Assembly (NCBI GenBank): GCA_963854835.1
Contig: OY978529.1
Location: forward strand, 36,762,055-36,826,054
Length of the DNA stretch: 64,000 bases
Direction of reading: 5' to 3'
DNA from: Megamerina dolium
Lineage: Eukaryota; Arthropoda; Insecta; Diptera; Megamerinidae
The position numbers and the translations under genes were made by a program. Position 1 is the first letter of the stretch. Each line of letters opens with the position of its first letter. Of this stretch, positions 1-10,924 are shown piece after piece. The notes under the pieces were generated by a model. It was given only the letters and a program-made list of their open reading frames with translations, was not told the DNA's origin and ran no database searches.

Positions 1-611
1 TGTCATCATATGCATCGGAAGAGTATATGGTTGTACTCCCATACATTTTCACACATATACATAACTTTAATTGGAAATTCGTAGACATTGCTCTCAATTA
101 TGGTGGAGTACTGTTTGCAAATAATCTTTATGCATTTTTTTTTTTTTTTCTTATGAATAATTAAAGCAAAGAATATTTTCATTTCATTTGAATTTAATTG
201 TAATTGTCGAAATATTCATACCTAAATTAATATTTATTGTTTTGCAATAGATAGTACATATTTCGAAGGAAACACCGTATATTAATTAATATGTAAACGT
301 GGGATCAACTTTAATGACATGACAATAAATGCATATTAATACTGCCAACATCAATTCAGTTATACTATTGAGTTCCCTTATAGTATTATTATTACACTAA
401 ATACATTTTCTAACTCTCGCTAAGCCCTCGTGAACTTAGAAAAGTCATATAAGACAGCCTATTTTTCTTTCATCTAAATTATCAAGATATCTTGCAAGAA
501 GAATAGGAAAACCAAATTTTTTAATATTTTTTCAAAAGCAATGAATAGAATCATTAAAAAATATCTCGTCAACTGCTCCTTTTTCTACTGCAGAATACTA
601 ATGTCGCCATT
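1..611. other. AT-rich non-coding stretch
   Basis: No gene, RNA or known repeat is recognised here. The stretch is AT-rich with a poly-T run near 137-149. No open frame of useful length with protein-like composition is seen. Confidence 0.6.
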
Positions 612-917
612 GGCATTGATAAAAAATAATAAATAGGTGGCACTTAAAGCCTCGAAGGGCTCATTGGCCGAGCTTCTCTTCCATTACTGTTGAGCGTGTT
701 AAATTTTTGGACAGTATTAGAAGGGACCTACTTATTTTAGCCGATTCCGAACGGCAGAACCCTTGTGACATCAATTTTTCTGAGCTTTGTCACAGAGTTC
801 TTTTAGAAGCTTTTTTCATGGCAAAGTTGTTACTCTCGGAAGAATTGCCAATTGCTTGCCGACAAGTGGGTACCGTTCAAAAGCAAAATCTTTTCGAAAT
901 AAATTTAGGCATTGATA
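612..917 (-). mobile_element. tRNA-derived SINE, copy 1, with target-site duplication
   Basis: A member of the SINE family that recurs nine times in this window. The + strand carries the reverse complement: AT-rich tail at 622-635, then GTGGCACTTAAAGCC, the GCCGAGCTTCTCTTCC block, the GGGACCTACTTATTTTAGCC block, and TTTCTGAGCTTTGTCACAGAG. The tRNA-like head should lie at the right end but is truncated here, with no A or B box left. The body is bracketed by a perfect 10-bp duplication, GGCATTGATA, at 612-621 and 908-917, which is the expected product of target-primed insertion. Assignment to a SINE rests on the complete copies at 50.6 and 53.5 kb. Confidence 0.8.
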
Positions 918-1156
918 CTTAAAACTATTTCTATTTTCTATTCCAACTGGCAGCTGCTATTTATGGCTAAAGCACCGCGATTTGGATATCCTTTAATAAT
1001 TGCCGCAATGTCTTCGAAACTACATACTTATAGCATTGAAATTTGTGAGTGGTGTTTCATCGTGCACAAGACTTTGGCCATCTGTAGAGGAGTTCACAGA
1101 TATGAATTCAATATTACTATTTTATAATCAGAAATCTTTCTCATAGTTGGGAAAGT

Positions 1157-1420
1157 GCAATAGTGTCGAAATTTTTTGTTATACAATATTTTTATTTTTA
1201 TTGCAATAATGTCGAAAATGTGAGAGTTGTAAAAATATTATTTCGATATTACTGCACAAATTTTTGCCGTAATGTCGAAAATGTAAATTCACAAATTTCT
1301 ATTTCGATATAAATGCTAAATTTTTAGATTAATATAATTCGATATAATTTCGCATATTTATGCAATAATGTCGAAAAGTGTAAAATAAATTTTCGACATT
1401 TTAAGTAGTGACTGCCCCAG
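1157..1420. repeat. Cluster of TGTCGAAA / TTTCGACA hairpin motifs, locus 1
   Basis: A 260-bp segment contains the motif TGTCGAAA about four times (near 1163, 1209, 1271 and 1369), often preceded by GCAATAA. It also holds related TTTCGATAT copies (near 1241 and 1301) and an inverted TTTCGACATT at 1391-1400. Between 1361 and 1400, TGCAATAATGTCGAAAA faces TTTTCGACATT and could form a stem. The same motif, with longer perfect arms, recurs at 35.6 kb. No coding potential is seen and the function is unknown. Confidence 0.6.
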
Positions 1421-1477
1421 AAGTGTAATTTTGCGGCGAGCCAGGGTCGGACAGTGACACAGGAGCATGAGTTATTG

Positions 1478-1655
1478 ACTCCAGAAAGCTCGGAAAAAGT
1501 GATGTAACGAAGGTTCTGCCGTTCAAAATCGTCCAATATGAGTAGGTCCCTTCGAATACTGTCCAAAAATTTAACACGAATAAATATACTGAGTGTGAAG
1601 TTCGCCCAAAGGGCCCTTCGGCGCCTATATGTTAAGTGCCACCTATTCATATATT
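1478..1655 (+). mobile_element. tRNA-derived SINE, copy 2 (3' part)
   Basis: The 3' half of the SINE in + orientation: AAAGCTCGGAAAAAGTGATG, GGTTCTGCCGTTC, GAGTAGGTCCCTTCGAATAC, CCAAAGGGCCCTTCGG, then AAGTGCCACCTATTC and an AT-rich tail. The tRNA-like head is not recognisable upstream, where sequence from about 1403 is only weakly similar. Apparent reading frames on both strands across this copy are chance frames. Confidence 0.75.
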
Positions 1656-1659
1656 TTTT

Positions 1660-2160
1660 TCTTAAGAAGCGTGAAGCCTTCCTTTGTGTCAACCCATTAC
1701 GTTTTAGATGCCTGATGATCATTATTACTATTAACAGACCTTTATGCACTGCGACCAGACTTGATCTATTGTCTAATGGTCTGATGATATTAGGCATTTT
1801 GTTAAATTGCATGTTTGATATGATTAAGAAAGTTAAGTACACTTCTTTCAAAAGTTTAAGCTGTATTCCCACAGAACCTGCAATCAGTAGTGTTTGACAG
1901 ATCGGTGTTACTAAGGTGATGCGTTAGGTCACAGTGTTTCGTCCTAGAATTCTTTTCGACTTTAAATATTCTTTTTCTTTTTTAATAACCTTCGGGTCTT
2001 CGAATTCTTTGCGTTATTTGAGGGTTTGAATCACACTTCTGGCTCCTATTAAGTTATTGTGCTGCCTAAACAAAATGCAGCAGATTCCTCCTTTTGGAGA
2101 GACTCTGTATGGAGACTCACACGGAAATTCAGAAAGTGGATAATTATTAGTTAAACCATT
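1660..2160. other. Non-coding spacer between SINE copies
   Basis: No feature is recognised. Short reading frames are broken and lack any family signature. Confidence 0.5.
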
Positions 2161-2163
2161 ATA

Positions 2164-2320
2164 GTGCAAAGCTCTCAGAAAAAATTGATATCACAAGTGT
2201 TCCGCAATTTGGAAGCGTTTAATATAAGTAGGTCCCTTCAAATAGTATCAAAATTTAACACACTCAACACTACTGGAAATGGAGTTCGGCCAAAGGGTTC
2301 TTCAGACCCCATGATTATTA
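2164..2320 (+). mobile_element. tRNA-derived SINE, copy 3 (eroded 3' part)
   Basis: An older, more diverged copy. AAAGCTCTCAGAAAAAATTG, TATCACAAGTGTTCCG, ATAAGTAGGTCCCTTC and GGCCAAAGGGTTCTTC align in order with the other copies. The head and the AT-rich tail are lost. It lies in the same orientation as the copy about 0.7 kb upstream. Confidence 0.65.
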
Positions 2321-4430
2321 TGGTTTTTTTTAGATATTCTGTTAAGCGGCTACTTTCCGACGTTACTTAGACTTTAGGGTCAGACTTTATATGCATTTAA
2401 TAAGTAGATAGAAGGCCAAGCTAAAAATGGTTGTGATCATCATCTAAATAGTAAAATTTAAATACGAAATTATGATATCAACCATTTTGAATCGTATCTT
2501 AACGACTTCAACACCATCGTTATATCTTTTATTCATTTCCATATACTTTCATTAATCATCGAAACTGATGATCTTGCTATGCATAAATCATTTGCGGTTT
2601 TTTCGAAATAAAATTTCACACACAAAGTGTAATCTGCATCTCTAATACGCAGAAATTATGAAACAGACGATGAAAAAAACAAAAAAAGAAAAAGGAAACA
2701 CAAAACAAAATGATTTTACAAGTATCTCGATATTATTGTGACAATCTGTACTGTACGACTGCTGTAGTTAGATTACAATAAAACTATACAATATTGCCAC
2801 ATTACACTTGAGTTCCACTTTACCAAAGCGTGTTGTACCAATTGTCGTCATCGTTGTTGTGCGTTGAGCAAAACCAACAGTAGCAGGAGTAGGCAACAGC
2901 CAGTAGTAGTAGCCTGTAGCAGCTATTCAAGTGTTGCAAATACACATATTGCATATGCATACGAACACACATACTAACATACATATGAATTGTATGAATA
3001 ATGTTTATGAGTGCCAAAAGAGCACTTGACAAGATATGAGCGTTTGTTCGCAGTATTGTTTATCGTATGGGATATATGGAATTCCTTTTGTGCATCTCAA
3101 ATACTCTACACACACACACACACACACACAATCTCGCATACCCAGCGGCATATTTGGTCGCTTCATTAATAACGATAATGATGAGGATGAGGATGATGAT
3201 GATGACGACAAAAAGGGGTTTCCTGTAAAGCCGATATCAGCAATTCCAATATAGCACATATTTATCAAGCAGCAACAGTAACAAGAGGTACGGTAACTTT
3301 CTTCACGGGAGACACACTTATAAATTCGCACACTATTTCAATAATTTTTTACTACAACAACAACAACAACAAGCTTCTTTTATTAATATTAGTAACAAAG
3401 CAAAGCAGAAAAATTCTCACGCATCATTGCTCATCGTTTGGTGATGTTGTTATTGTTATTATTGTTGGTGTTATTGGTGCTGTTGTTGTTGCTAATGATG
3501 TTGTTATTACCGTATTACAGACATGTAAATGCATCATAGAAAAGTACAGTAAACACTATCTAAGCTCAATATGAATGTTGAGCTCAACACCGAGCTCAAT
3601 GCTAGAATGACAATAACATTAGTTGAAGTCCAAAAATACAATTTTTTTTATTGAATTTATGTAGCATATTTTCAAAAATCGCATTCAGAAAATGTTTCTT
3701 GTCTGCTTTAAAGATAATTTTGGATGGAGGCTCCCTAAGGAATAAAGGTAGGTAAATGTATGTAAAAATTTATGTGGCTGAGAACTCTCTAGATGTGCTG
3801 TAGAAGTAATGGGTCCGAAATGTATAAAATTTGAAGGGGAGAGACATTTTATAAGGATCGGAAATATATTTTACCCCTCTATGGAAATTCAACTTTTACC
3901 ATTGGTTTTTATGAGATTAGGGTTGGGCTGTGAACGAATCTTTCAACTTTCACCTTCCTTAAGGTAGGGGCGCAATGTGACCCGATCAGATCTAAACAAC
4001 TGCGAATTCAAATTCATCAACTGTCCCACAGTTTTTAAAAAACTCATATTTCAATGTTAGTGAGGAAATGAGACCTGATCGAGTCAAATCAATCCCGGTT
4101 TCAAATTCAGCAATTTTAGAAAACTTATTTAGGATTGGTCATATATGTGGGCCACTTATCAGACTTTCACGCCCTAAAGCAATGATGGGCAATTGTAAAT
4201 TGTAAATTATTTTCCCCGAGCCGTAGTAGTTTATTGACACATTCTTCTGACCCGTAATTTTTTAATCAACACATATGAATATAATTTAGTTTTGGTATCA
4301 GTTGCAACAAAATACTAAGAATTGGAAAAAAAAATACGTATTAATTATAAGGCAGTAAATGAAAAAACAATAACGTCTGGTCCAGCAAAAATGATGTTGT
4401 AGTAGCATTTCAATATTGGGTTAAATTGGT
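2321..4430. other. Non-coding stretch with simple repeats
   Basis: No gene is recognised in these 2.1 kb. There is a (CA)n run at about 3107-3130, an imperfect GATGAG/GATGAT run at about 3178-3208, CAA repeats at about 3355-3371, and ATTGTT/GTT runs at about 3440-3510. Reading frames over these runs are homopolymeric (serine, aspartate or valine tracts) and are not evidence of genes. Confidence 0.55.
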
Positions 4431-4707
4431 GTGGTGCTTAGACAGAAGTTCTTTTCCAAATGTGTATGGTTCTGTACTTCGATTTCAAGTACTTCATCTT
4501 GGAGAACAGCTGTTCCCATCGATATGTAGAGCCAAATAAAGAACAAAAATAATTTGCGTTGTCTACTAAATTTGGAAATTCTTCAGTCAAACATATTTTT
4601 ATAAAACCCTTGAATATGTGAAACATTTCTTCTAAAATCACGCGCGCCGGGGCATGGTTTATCTGAATTATGTATAGTCCACGACTTGTCGGTTTTTTAA
4701 AGCACAA
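4395..4707 (-). pseudogene. hAT-like (ZBED/GTF2IRD2-type) transposase fragment
   Basis: The minus-strand frame carries YFCSLFGSTYRWEQLFSKMK followed by KSKYRT. This strongly resembles the C-terminal dimerisation region of hAT-derived transposases and their domesticated ZBED or GTF2IRD2-like relatives, which read LFGSTY-CEQ-FS-MK. The usual cysteine is replaced by tryptophan. After RT the frame shifts: LEKNFCLSTTPI, corresponding to the usual 'HLE..L...TT' tail, is read in another frame near 4410-4440. Upstream there are stops and no BED finger or RNase H fold. It is a dead fragment of about 90 codons; hAT-like origin is an inference from this short motif. Confidence 0.6.
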
Positions 4708-4765
4708 CCGATTTTTTAGATTACAGTATTTGAATATTATGTCAAATCTTTTTTTATAGTAATAT

Positions 4766-5016
4766 CACAGGCCCCCAAATAATAAAAGTAGGTTGTCCGA
4801 CGGAAAAGGATAGTCACATTCCATGATTTTTGAATTCGAATCCGTGGTTACAGATTTCTGCCCTGAAGTTTCTTTCTAACTTAAAAGTAAACTATGAAAA
4901 CAGTTGAAACGATGTTTTTGAAATTAGAAACCAGTCTGACGGTAAGAACATAACATCATAGAACGTGACTATTTTGGTCTGTCGGGTATCCTACTTTTAT
5001 TTTCTAGAGGGCTGTG
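4766..5016. mobile_element. 251-bp MITE with long terminal inverted repeats
   Basis: The left arm at 4766-4828 begins CACAGGCCCCC and contains AATAAAAGTAGG, CCGAC and ATAGTCAC. The right arm at about 4955-5016 is its imperfect reverse complement (ATCATAGAACGTGACTAT, GTCGGGTATCCTACTTTTAT, GGGCTGTG). Arms of about 62 bp match at roughly three quarters of positions and enclose about 125 bp without coding potential. A CACAG...CTGTG terminus would suit a hAT-type MITE, and a hAT-like transposase scrap lies 60 bp away. However, I cannot see a clean 8-bp target duplication, so the superfamily is open. Confidence 0.65.
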
Positions 5017-5494
5017 TATTTAAAAATTTTTGGTTTGCTCATATTTTTATTAATATTCCATCTTAACTTTGATTTCTGGTTCAACCGACAGGTGGAAGTT
5101 ATTTCACTTTACGAGAATTCTCATTAAATTTTCTTCATATTTACATTGACGGCATTCTATTGCAAAAGTTGATGCAGAACTATATAATTTTATTTTTCCA
5201 TTATTTATTGAATTTAAAATATTTCCAAATTTTACAAATTTATAAAATTTACAAATAGCAACATTGTATTCTTTCACAAGTGTAATTGCTCATTGTGTGC
5301 AGTTTTTGTATTAACCACACATTGATTATAGGCAGCCAAGTGGTCTGGTAAGCCGCAAGCAATTTATTAAAGAACCTTCTACACCCTTAAAGCATATGTA
5401 TTCGTATAGTACTCGAAGACTAAGACTAAGCAGAATGGGAAAACAAAGACGACAACAATGTAAATTATATAAAAGAGAAAATTGAAGAAAGAAC

Positions 5495-5531
<37 letters not shown>

Positions 5532-6165
5532 ATTAAGATGAAGAAAGTTGAGTCTCATTGCTTTACATACAATACATGGTATTTAGCATATCAGTTGCCA
5601 ATGAGTGTATGAGCCTTTACATATACATACATACTAATATGCACATGTATAGTAGATACAAGTATGTGGCTCTGTATGGTAATATGAATCTTTTGTTTGT
5701 GTGCATCTTGAAGTGGTGCTTTAAGGATCTACGAAATGTATGCCATTTATTTTATAGTATAAAGTACACATATTTCACATACTCATAGTTATGTTATGTG
5801 AAATCTTTTGATCGCCAAGATGGGTAAGCTTGTATGCTACATACCTATGTATGACCTGGGACCTCTTTTAAGTTGTTGTTGTTGTGGTTGTTGTTGTTTT
5901 TGTTCTTGTTATAGTTACTCTTGTTGCTCTGTTTTATGTCATATTGTTTGTCTCAGAAACTTTTTTAGAACAAATAAACAAAAACAAAGGACAAAAGAGA
6001 ACGTAAACAAACTAAAGGTTAAAGTTCATACAGCACATTCTGCTAGTGGATATTCATATTTAGATTTTTTAATGTACTTATGATATTAGAGTAATGCAAA
6101 TGCAATGGGCACACGACATAGGGTCATTATGATTAGCATGCATATTTTCTATATTTTCTACATCA
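5017..6165. other. Non-coding stretch with poly-A and GTT runs
   Basis: No gene is recognised. A poly-A run lies at about 5501-5525, TATGTA/CATACA simple sequence at 5620-5660, and GTT repeats at 5875-5900 that give a cysteine-rich chance frame. Confidence 0.55.
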
Positions 6166-6169
6166 ATGG

Positions 6170-6500
6170 GAATTGGTCATAAATATATTTTACACCTCTA
6201 TGCAAGCCTGTCAATTTTGCGGAGCAGCCCTCTTAAGGAATGGAGATAGGAGATCACTGTATTTACAAAAAATGTTGGCAAAAAAAAAATTAATGGGGGT
6301 CGACCTTCCATGGCATCCTTCTAGATGCGATAGTTGGGCAGTTGTAGGGCACTTCGTCGATTTTCAAGAGTCGATGTTAAAGAGAAAAATTAATGGGGGT
6401 TCGTCATACAATTTAATCCTCTAGAGGAGACTGATTTGAACAGCCGGAGCGCATTTTATCAATTAATACATTTTGCAGGAAAGCAGAAAAAAATTAATGG
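6170..6500 (+). repeat. Degenerate ~160-bp tandem repeat, array 1
   Basis: The first of about ten blocks of one repeat family. The forward hallmark order is: TTTTGTATGG-AGCCCCCTTAAGG, then GAGATAGG, GTTGAGAAGAAAAAATTAATG, GGGTCG-TCATACA, CCTCTAGAGGCGA, GCAGTTATGGG, and TTTGTCGATTTTC. Here AGCAGCCCTCTTAAGGAATG, AAAAAAATTAATGGGGGTCG, CCTTCTAGATGCGA and TTCGTCGATTTTCAAG follow in that order, then a second partial unit. Frames read through it are chance frames. Confidence 0.6.
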
Positions 6501-6659
6501 TATTCAGTTATTTATTTAGGAAATGGAGATTGGTGGTATGAATGCTAGTAAGTCATGCTAAGTCATTGTTAATATTATCCAACTTTTCTTCCAGTTTTGA
6601 AAATTTCTTATCTCAATTATTGTGACTATCGATTAATTTTAAAAGATTTGTTTAACAAA

Positions 6660-7660
6660 AATATCTCTTTTATTGGCCATCGTTAGCTACTACTTTTTCC
6701 CATCTTTTTCGTAACATATGGATTCTGAACCCAAAAAAAAATGCTCATTTTTGAGACCAAAAATGAATCAAGCCAATTTCGGATTCACAGTACTGATGTG
6801 AAGCGTATTCCAGTAAAGGTTTTCTGCATTGATCGAAACAAATGGTAGTCAGACTGGGCAATGTCTGGGCGGATGAGGTAAAACTTCCCAGGCGCTGTTT
6901 TCCAAATATTTCTTAATCGGTCTTGCAACATAAGGCTGAGCGTTGTCATGATGGAATATTATTGACTCGTGTCTAGTCGTATATTCTGATCGTTTTTCGG
7001 CGATTGCTCTCTGCAAACGGATCAATTGTGTTCGGTATAGGTGCCCTGTGATCGTTTGATCAGATTTTAATAGCTCATAATACAATACAATCTTCTGAAT
7101 CCACCAATATTCTGCTTTGCCGTTGATTTCTATGGTTGTCAGCGTCTCACATACGATTTCTTTTGCTTCAGGTTATTGTAATGAATCCATTTTTCGTCAC
7201 CAGTAATAATTCGATGTAAAAACCATTTCTTTTTTTATCGCTTGAATAATATTTCTGATAGGCAAAATCGCGTTTCCGGGTCTCTTGGCTTCTGTTCATA
7301 TGAGATTGAATTTCTTTGGTTTGAAATGAATCCTGCTGCCTTTAAATAGTTGATCAAGTCCCTTCCAAGGATTCTGTCAGATATTTTTGCGTTTGACAAC
7401 AATGTTGGTCGAGTAATGCTGCTAATTCTTCATCTTCAAACTTTCTTGGCTGAACAGGCCACTCCCTATTTTGTGTGTCGAAATCGCCACTTCATTTGAA
7501 TCATTTGAACCCTGTACTCACAAGTTGAAATCGATGGAGCATGCACATCATAAGCTTCCTGCAGCGTACGACGACTTTCGGCTGTAGATTTTTACAAATG
7601 AAAACAAAGAAGTACTTCTACCCGCAAATTGAGTTTCGTTGGTACAAAACTCGACATATT
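6660..7660 (-). pseudogene. Broken mariner transposase (DD34D, mauritiana/mellifera-like)
   Basis: A decayed mariner on the minus strand. The start region, MSSFVPTKLN-R-EVLL, lies at about 7657, and ESRRTLQEAYDVHAPSISTC (helix-turn-helix part) at about 7510-7570. The first catalytic Asp is in ITGDEKWIHY (codon 7196-7198), the second in HHDNAQ (6945-6947) and the third in PDIAQSDYHLF (6848-6850). The C-terminal KRWEKVVANDGQ ends near 6675. The phase changes several times: an 8-base deletion removes YS before PDIA, and stop codons lie in the N-terminal half. All three acidic residues survive, but the enzyme cannot be made. Terminal inverted repeats could not be identified with confidence. Confidence 0.85.
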
Positions 7661-7739
7661 CGATGCAAAAAACACTTTGGTTTTTTACCTCATGAAGCTA
7701 TGCCATCTTGCGTAAAATCTTTTGAAATTAATCGATAGT

Positions 7740-9030
7740 TCCATTATTGCACCAATTGTTTCAGGTTTTTTTTTGGTTTTAGTTTCATGTTGGAAAGAAC
7801 AAACTCTGTCAAGTCTTCCACCTGAGGTTCGGCTGTCCTAAATGTAACACCAATCTGATTGGATTGGGTTCTTCTATCAGCGTGATGACCACACTGTGCA
7901 CTAATATCAACACAATGTCAGGTATCTGTCAGGTATCTCAAGAAAATTAGTCAATGCAGAGTGGCAGAGTTTTCGGAGTTCAAAGGATTTTTCATGATGA
8001 AGTTCAACTACAGAAAAATTGTCCCAAAAATGGATTTCTTAAATATAGTACGAGTACCTCGTGTATCATCTTACATTAATTTTGATTTGAAAAATCCTAT
8101 ACATGTACCACCACTTCCACCACTGCATTCATAAATTCGAAATACATGCAAATATTACAATCGTAATATTGATAATTTCTTTCAAATACGATATACAGAT
8201 GCAAGACGTAGAGTCTTGAGTAAATATATATGAATGTATAAGATTGTCCCACTTCAGTAAACGCCCTTAATGTCCCAATAGCATATGTATTGTTTGAATT
8301 CATCTTTTGCGCAATCGCAAATGAACTCTCATACAAGTAGTAGATATGCATGACTGAATATGGATATCTGGATATGTAGTATTGAAACGATTTGCATATG
8401 TAACTATATAGCAATATGTATACATATTCAAGGGTATACATACACACATTTCCTATTTTTCCTTTTTTGATAAATTCAATCATTCAAATTTCATAAACAT
8501 ATCGTTTTGATTGATTACATTCGGTATCCTTTATATTTGTTTTTTTTTTTTTTTGTTTTTTGTGTTTTTCATCGAAATGTATATGAGAGGGCATTGATTA
8601 GCCTGAAGGCGTTTTTCAAGATTAGTTTCTTTTCATTCGTTTTGTATTTCAAAAAGATTTTACTTTGTTTCTTTTCAATAAGTTTTGTTCGTATTGTGTG
8701 GTTTAATAGATTTCTATTTAATAATGATATACTTACAATGAACAAATATATACTTATTACTTACCAGAATACAATAATACTTGGGCACTTAAGTTATTGG
8801 AATGATTGAAGAATAAATGATTGAACCATATCATGGTGGTCACTTGAGAAATGCAATATGTATATGAATATGAAGTACCTTATCTTCATAATTTTAGCAC
8901 ATTTTGCATATTGGTATTCTCAGTTTCATTAAAATTTTTTGCATACAGCTGCTTAATTGAGAGTTGATAATATAGCACGTCATGGCATTTATTTCTGGAT
9001 TCTGGAATATTGTAATTCGCATTCCTTTTT
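7740..9030. other. Non-coding stretch
   Basis: No gene is recognised in about 1.3 kb. A short direct repeat TGTCAGGTATCT occurs twice at 7917-7937, and a poly-T run lies at 8540-8555. Reading frames here are rich in isoleucine, tyrosine and phenylalanine and look like AT-rich noise. Confidence 0.5.
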
Positions 9031-9039
9031 AGGTACCTT

Positions 9040-9385
9040 TTTTTTAGATAAAAAGTTTCCTTCTGATTGATAAAATTTTAGAACTCGTTTATGATCCCTA
9101 AATCGGAAAAAAATTGTTTTTTACAATTTGCTTACGTTTTACCCATAATATCCCTTTTGCTAGAGAGATGAAATGTAAGATCCTCCTCATCCGCTTCTTA
9201 AGGGCGCTGTCTTATAAAAATTTGAAAATTTGCTTCCTCACTGCCTACCCTTAGAGAGGTCGAATGTATAAAACTGTCCTCCATTAATTTTATTTTGTCA
9301 ATATTTTTTCAGCGGTCTCCCTAGAGGAGTAGAATATATGACCAACCTGCATTTATTTTTTATCGCTATATTTTTCCTAAACATA
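9040..9385 (-). repeat. Degenerate ~160-bp tandem repeat, array 2
   Basis: The repeat family in reverse orientation: CTTAAGGGCGCTGTCTTATA, then AGAGAGGTCGAATGTATAAA, CCTCCATTAATTTTATTTTG, TCAATATTTTTTC, CTCCCTAGAGGAGTAGAATA and TTCCTAAACATACTTACTTTC. It runs directly into a LINE fragment at about 9390 and resumes beyond it at 10022. The LINE therefore probably inserted into this array. Confidence 0.65.
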
Positions 9386-9389
9386 CTTA

Positions 9390-10021
9390 CTTTCGAGGTG
9401 GTGAAGGACTTCGTCTATATTGGAACCAGCATCAACAACTGTATTGACGTTAGCCTGGAGATTATGAGTAGGATAACTCTTGTTAACAGGTGTTACTTTG
9501 GACTGAGTAAGCAATTGAATAGTCGAGCCCTCTCTGAAAGTTCGAAAATCACACTCTACAAGTCCCTCATTATTCCTGTGCCAACACATGGCGCAGAAGC
9601 TTGTACAATTTCCACCATGGATGAGAGGATGCTTGGAGTTTTCGAGAGAAAAGTTCGGCGCAGGATCTTCGGACCTATTTGCGTTGATGGTGAGAGCCGA
9701 ATGAGGTATAACGATGAGTTGTATGATCTGTACGCTGACATTAACATAGTCAAGCGAATCGAAATCCAGCGGCTGCGATGGCTGGGTCATGTTGAGAGAA
9801 TGGAAGAAGACGCTCCAGCGAAGAGGGTATTTAATTCGACACCCGCTGGAGGACGGAGAAGAAAAGGATGACAAAACCTCCATTGCAAGGACCAAGTTTT
9901 GGGTAACCTGGCGGCGCTTGGAATATTCAATTGGCGCCAGCAAGCGAAGAACAGAGAAGACTGGCATTATATGTTTGGTCTAAATCGATAATCCGTTGTT
10001 ATGGCCACATAAGAAGAAGAA
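9390..10021 (+). pseudogene. Non-LTR retrotransposon 3' end (reverse transcriptase C-terminal region)
   Basis: The frame from about 9390 reads VVKDFVYIGTSIN, then ITLYKSLIIPVPTHGAEA, MLGVFERKVRRRIFGPIC, IQRLRWLGHVERMEEDAPAK and GRRRKG. This is the region after the reverse transcriptase core in LINE polyproteins, whose usual form is LYKTLIRPV-TYGAE-WT, VFERKILRKIFGP, RWLGHVERM. A frameshift near 9870 moves the rest (KDQVLGNLAALGI, NWRQQAKNREDW) to another frame, and the ORF ends near 9981. The copy ends at about 10021 in AAGAAGAAGAA, a short triplet tail typical of such elements. No endonuclease or polymerase core remains, so it is 5'-truncated and dead. The clade is not assigned. Confidence 0.8.
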
Positions 10022-10860
10022 CTGCTTATCCTCCAACCCCTAAAGGCGGCGTCCACACAAAATTCACTTAAGACACCTGAAAATCGACGAATTGCTATAT
10101 GTCTAGTAATTTTAACTCCCACTTATTATACCGCTTCAATATTTTTTTGGAATATTCTTAACCCGCAGGACTGACATACATAATAAACAAAAAAACATAT
10201 GAAAATTGAGAAATAAGCCCTTTGCACCCCGGCTAACGTTTCTAAGTGAGTAAAGGATAAATTTCTCCCCCTCTTTTTTTACTTCTTCTCCAATATTTTG
10301 CCAAAGCATACTCACCCTCGACACCTTAGGTGGGCTATCATACTTAAAATCCCCGAAAATCGACAAATAACCACGTAGCTGCCTAGGAATCGTCTCTAGA
10401 GGAACTAAATGTAAGGCCGATCTTCATTAATTTTTTCTCATCGATATTTTTTCCAAACATAACTATCGTTTTTGTCTGATCCTTAAGGGTGCTCTCATAC
10501 AAAACGAATCCAAAAACACTCGCAAATCGACAAATAACCACATAGCTGCCCGTGAATCCCCTTTAAGTAGGTACACCGTATCTCTGGTGCACCCCATTTA
10601 TTTCAGATCTTCAATATTCCCACCAAACGTACTTATTCTCGATCTTAACACCTCAAAGGGGCTGTCATAAAAAGGATTTGGAGTAACTACATGTAATTCC
10701 GACCACTATTAATTTTTCCTCATCGATATTTTTTTCGTATTTAATCATCATCCATCTCCATTCCTTAGGAGGGCTTTCTTACAAAGTTGACTTTTTAATT
10801 TAATTTTGCTCCCACTATTCCTAGAGTGGCCCTAAGACAATATTCTTCATAATATTGTAT
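10022..10860 (-). repeat. Degenerate ~160-bp tandem repeat, array 3
   Basis: Continuation of the array interrupted by the LINE fragment, about five units in reverse orientation. Each holds variants of CCTAAAGGCGGCGTCCACAC, AAAATCGACAAATAACCAC, ATAGCTGCC, GAATCGTCTCTAGAGGA, ACTAAATGTAAGGCCGA, CATTAATTTTTTCTCATCGA and TTTTTTCCAAACATAACTA. Spacing is uneven. Confidence 0.65.
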
Positions 10861-10924
10861 TTAAATCGAATCTCGCATCGAACTGGCCCTCATATACAGC
10901 CGAGAAACTTGAAGTTTTTCCATG

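Noticed and set aside
1324..1872. 182-codon minus-strand frame
   Set aside because: It runs across a SINE copy and the hairpin motif cluster. The only recognisable part is SINE DNA read in an arbitrary frame.
3005..3331. 108-codon minus-strand frame with a serine run
   Set aside because: Low-complexity translation of (CA)n and GAT-type repeats; no signature.
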